This document shows positions 60,497 through 64,000 of a stretch of DNA of 64,000 nt, in pieces. The DNA is taken from contig JACATO010000058.1 of assembly GCA_018389105.1 (NCBI GenBank), positions 283,304 through 347,303 on the forward strand. The letters are read 5' to 3'. Under the pieces are notes generated by a model. The model was not told the origin of the DNA. It did not search any database and saw only the letters and a list, made by a program, of their open reading frames with translations. The DNA comes from Nautilus pompilius (Eukaryota > Mollusca > Cephalopoda > Nautilida > Nautilidae). The first letter of the stretch is position 1. Every line of letters begins with the position of its first letter. A program made the translations under genes and the position numbers.

Positions 60497-61982
60497 AAGG
60501 TGCATCTCAAAAAATTAGAATATCATGGAAGAGTTCAATATTTTTGTCAGTTATTTTAGAAAGTGAAATTGTATATATTCTACACTCATTACATGTAAAC
60601 TAAAATGCTTCAAACATTTTTTTAATTTTAATTTTGATAATTACGGCCTACAGCTCAAAAAAATAGAAAAAACGTATCTCAAAATATTAGAATATTCCAT
60701 TTCGAGTTTGAGTAAATCACTATTTATGCAGTATAAATACCACAATCTCTCAATCTGGTTCAGTACACACAACCACAATCATGGGGAAGACTGCTGGCTT
60801 GACAGTTGTCCAGAAGACACTCATTGACACCCTCCACAAGGAGGGTAAGCCACAGAAGGTCATTGCTGAAAGAGCTGGCTGTTCGCAGAGTGCTATATCA
60901 AAGCATATTCATGGAAGTTGACTGGAAGGGAATAATGTGGTAGGAAAAGGTGCACAAGCAAGAGGGATAACCGCAGCCTTGAGAGGATTATCAAGCAAAG
61001 CCGATTCAAGAACTTGGGGGAGCTTCACAAGGAGTGGACTGAGGCTGGAGTCAGTGCATCATGAGCCACCACATACAGACGTGTCCAGGAAATGGGCTAC
61101 AAGTGTTGCATTCCTAGTGTCAAGCCATTGCTCAGTGGTCCAAAGTCCACTTTTCAAATGAAAGTAAATTTTGCATTTCATTTGGAAATCAAGGTCCCAC
61201 AGTCTGGAGGAAGAGTGGAGAGGCACAGAATCCAAATTGTTTGAAGTCCAGTGTGAAGTTTCCACAATCAGTGATGATTTGGGGTGCCATGTCATCATCT
61301 GGTGTGGTCCACTGTTTTATCAAGTCCAAAGTCAATGCAGCCATCAACCAGGAGATTTTAGAGCACTTCATGTTTCCGTCTGCTGACAAGCTTTATGGAG
61401 ATGCTGATTTCCTTTTCCAGCAGGACTTGGCACCTGCCCAGTGCCAAAACTACTAGTAACTGGTTTTGCTGACCATGGTATTACTGTGCTTGATTGGCCA
61501 GCCAACTCCCTGACCTGAACCCCATAGTATTGTCAAGAGGAAGACGAGAGACACCAGACCCAACAATACAGACAAGCTGAAGGCCGCTATCAAAGCAACC
61601 TGGGTTTCCATAACACCTCAGCAGTGCCACAGGCTGATCACCTCCATACCATGCCGCATTGATGCAGTGATTCGTGCAAAAGGAGCCCCGAACAAGTATT
61701 GAGTGCATTAACGAACATACTTTTTAGAAGTTCGACATTTCTATATTATAAATCCTTTATTTCATAAGATCAATTAAAAAAATAATTCTAATATTTTGAG
61801 ATAGTGGGTTTTTGATTTTCATGAGCTGAGCCATAATCATCAAATTAAAAAAAAAAAAGGCTTGAAATATTTCACTTTATGTGTAATGAATCTAGAATAT
61901 ATGAAAGTTTCCCTGGTTTGAATTAAATTATGGAAAAAAAAATGATTCTTCCATGATATTCTAATTTTTTGAGATACACATG
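60497..61982 (+). mobile_element. Tc1-type DNA transposon, right-arm copy
   Basis: This is the mirror image of the element at 52710-54200, 1486 bp, with TA at 60495-60496 and 61983-61984. It shares the same internal deletion, the same Asp-to-Asn change and the same loss of the third catalytic residue, so the two are copies of one insertion through the palindrome rather than two insertions. Confidence 0.92.
60781..61701 (+). pseudogene. Tc1 transposase, broken (right arm)
   Basis: ATG at 60781 opens [20 protein letters not shown] and the frame stops after HIHGS near 60920. Later pieces are [18 protein letters not shown] (about 61240), [19 protein letters not shown] (about 61387) and the end GAPNKY near 61698. 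The lesions shared with the left-arm copy are described there. Arm-specific differences are one-base indels such as the missing C in the ANSPDLNP codons near 61510. Confidence 0.88.
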
Positions 61983-63438
61983 TATGTGTGCAATGGCTCA
62001 CTCATTTTCCCAAATCAATCTTTCTTGCTTGACCTTCACAAATTGACTCCCCCTAAATAACAACATCAAGGCACCAGCACAATTCCTTTATGGGCAAGAC
62101 TGTCTCTCGTTGATTTCACTTATGGATACCACCTATTGACTGACTACATACTAAGCCTAAGTTGCAGTTTGGATAACAGTATGAACTGCATACTAATTAT
62201 TTTAAATATAGAAGAAAAAAAAAGGAAAATAGAAATTAAGTCATTGATCAATTTGTTGTGTATACTAAATCAGTCCATTAAATCTGTTTTTCTAAGACTT
62301 GTTTAACCACTGACAGAATGATGCCACTTCATAATTTGAATGTAAAAGGAACCTTGGTATCTATAAAATACCCAAATCTATTATTATACAGAACAGGTCA
62401 CTATGGAATATCTGGCCTAGTATTTCGTTTGTAAGCTACATTGCAACTGATTAATTCATTTAATAATGATGCATATTTTTACACAGAATTTGACAGCTAC
62501 TTTAGATAGAACATTTCTAGCATGTCCTTTTTATTCTGATTTTGTACTGTGGTGCTCTGTTTGGTAAGTGAAGAACTGAATTGCAAAAGCTGATCAAGAG
62601 TTTTCCAGGAATAAATGTTTTAAAAATTATATACACTTGTTAATAAATTGATTTCATTGGGCTTGGAAACAAACAAGCAAGCACTTTCATCAGCACTTGT
62701 CCCACATCCAGCAGTATTCAGAAAGGGCTGTCTTCATGAGAGCAGAAAGTTATTGGTGATGTGATACAGAAACCAGACAGTTAGCTCAAGTGTTTCCCAC
62801 ATTTTTTTAGAACTAATTGGAAAACCTTTACATTTTTGCAAATTTTACCTTTGCCATCACCAGGTTGTGTGTCTTGAGGGTGACCTATTTTGAAGTGCGA
62901 TGCAGTTATTGTGCAGTAGAATTTAATGACTTTAATTACGAGAAATGGCATGCTTGGTAATGAATTGATTTGAGCATTCCATGTGTGATTTTGTGTGTAT
63001 CAGTCTTTGGCTGAAAGGGTTACAACTATATTGATCCAATTTTAAAATGCACTACTTGAAAAATATTGACAACTGAGTAATTCAGTGTTCAGTGAAACTT
63101 GCAGATGACACAGCGAGCCTGTGGTCTGGTGGCTGGCCTGAAAGAAAATATCAGTTAACTAACCTAAGCATTCATGACACCAGCATTGATTTTTGGAATT
63201 TTTTTTTTTTCATTGAATTTTACAGAATTTACTTGAGAAAATGGTGATTATTTTCCTATCTGATGAGCTGTAATCAACAAGCGTTTTTTGGGTAATGATT
63301 CCTAGACTAAGCAATATAAAGAGAAATTGCTGTGGCAGGTTTGACTTGACTGCAATATCCATGTCAGACACTCAAGAATAACGGCTTCTCTGCAGGACCA
63401 CTACATTTGCACAACACACCTAAGAAAAAGGTTTCTGG

Positions 63439-63855
63439 CTATGATGGAGAGAGGTAGCAACTCAAGGCAGATGCAACCTTGTGCATATTGCTTGCATGAG
63501 ATAACAATTCAACATGGTCATCTACAGAGATGACATTCCTTAAAGTCAAGTACCATATTTTCACATAAATGTCAGCTTGAACCTTCGCAGCAGAGCACTG
63601 CTCGCACTCATCATGAGGTCTCCTTTCTTTTGAATATAGCATTGATAAAACAAGCAAGAGATAATGCTGTGGCGCCAAGTTTATTGTCAATGGCTTGCCT
63701 GCCTGTTCACACTCTTCAGTAGCTATTGATGAAATGGGATGGTTTTTATGCAACTTTCTTAGTGCAGTTTTTCTTTTCCTTGTGGTTTCCCCCCACTTTT
63801 TATTATTTTTTTTTTGTCTAGCAACAATTTTTGCCATCAGTATTTCCTTTATCAT
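63439..63855 (-). CDS. unrecognised 138-residue open frame, right-arm copy
   Basis: The frame encodes a lysine-rich N terminus ([19 protein letters not shown]), a CEQ...CEQC pattern and a hydrophobic middle ([12 protein letters not shown]). It has no signal peptide, no splice context that I can see and no family that I recognise. A 138-codon frame is long for AT-rich DNA but not beyond chance. The left-arm copy is broken by small indels, so it is either the better-read version of a decayed element or spurious. Confidence 0.2.
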   Translation of the reverse strand: MIKEILMAKIVARQKKNNKKWGETTRKRKTALRKLHKNHPISSIATEECEQAGKPLTINLAPQHYLLLVLSMLYSKERRPHDECEQCSAAKVQADIYVKIWYLTLRNVISVDDHVELLSHASNMHKVASALSCYLSPS

Positions 63856-64000
63856 GTTTACCCAAAAATTAAAAAACTTCCACTTTAAATATCATATATA
63901 GTGGTAGGCATGTGTTGTTTTTTTGTAATACCTGTAAATAATGTCTCAGCGTTTTTTATTAGGTAATATATAGTACGTAGTAGCACAGGGACTGCCAAAT

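Larger units (their letters stand above)
57516..64000 (-). repeat. right arm of giant inverted repeat (continues past the window)
   Basis: This is the reverse complement of the left arm. Wherever I compared the two arms, the differences are mostly single-base gains or losses, often in homopolymers; substitutions are rare. In GIPC exon 1 the left arm is intact and the right arm has at least five indels, whereas around 63439-63855 the right arm keeps an open frame that the left arm loses. Errors therefore fall in both arms. The pattern fits uncorrected long-read sequence better than evolutionary drift. Confidence 0.95.

Overview
The window is AT-rich animal DNA: a large multi-exon host gene with canonical GT/AG introns, many decayed DNA transposons, a tRNA-derived SINE and long A/T and dinucleotide runs. 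The species cannot be fixed from sequence alone. A GIPC protein of invertebrate character with a C-terminal extension, together with Tc1, hAT, piggyBac and pogo elements, suggests an invertebrate, possibly aquatic (low-confidence inference). No bacterial-type operon, CRISPR array, rRNA gene or free-standing tRNA gene was seen.

Layout. 1-3000: minus-strand fossil of a Ty1/copia-type LTR retrotransposon, running off the left edge. 3021-6838 (or 6570): hAT DNA transposon with a broken minus-strand transposase and a CpG-rich 5' region. 5980-7250: CpG-rich block, promoter-like. 7250-10250: AT-rich 3' flank of the host gene. 10251-56825: GIPC gene (PDZ adaptor that links membrane cargo to myosin VI), minus strand, five coding exons at 56517-56825, 31886-32254, 16093-16196, 12973-13054 and 10251-10435. 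All splice phases agree and give a protein of about 349 residues, apart from one apparent missing base in exon 2.

The introns hold Tc1/mariner-type remnants (11.4-12.1, 13.4-14.3, 28.0-28.5, 43.9-44.6 kb), an internally deleted pogo/Tigger element with TA target duplications (24945-25474), two piggyBac elements (34.5-37.2 kb, and 47.4-50.7 kb which is split by a hAT insertion), a terminal-inverted-repeat element (37.2-38.35 kb), a SINE with 12-bp target duplications (42934-43271) and a perfect 95-bp tandem duplication beside exon 4.

From about 50687 to the right edge the sequence is a giant inverted repeat. The left arm (50687-57186) is repeated in reverse as the right arm (57516-64000 and beyond) around a 329-bp single-copy centre. 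Both arms carry GIPC exon 1 and its promoter, the same dead Tc1 element and the same hAT-like MITE. The differences I compared are nearly all one-base indels, often in homopolymers, so the palindrome is either a very recent inverted duplication or, more likely, an assembly or amplification artefact. It is the first thing to test here.
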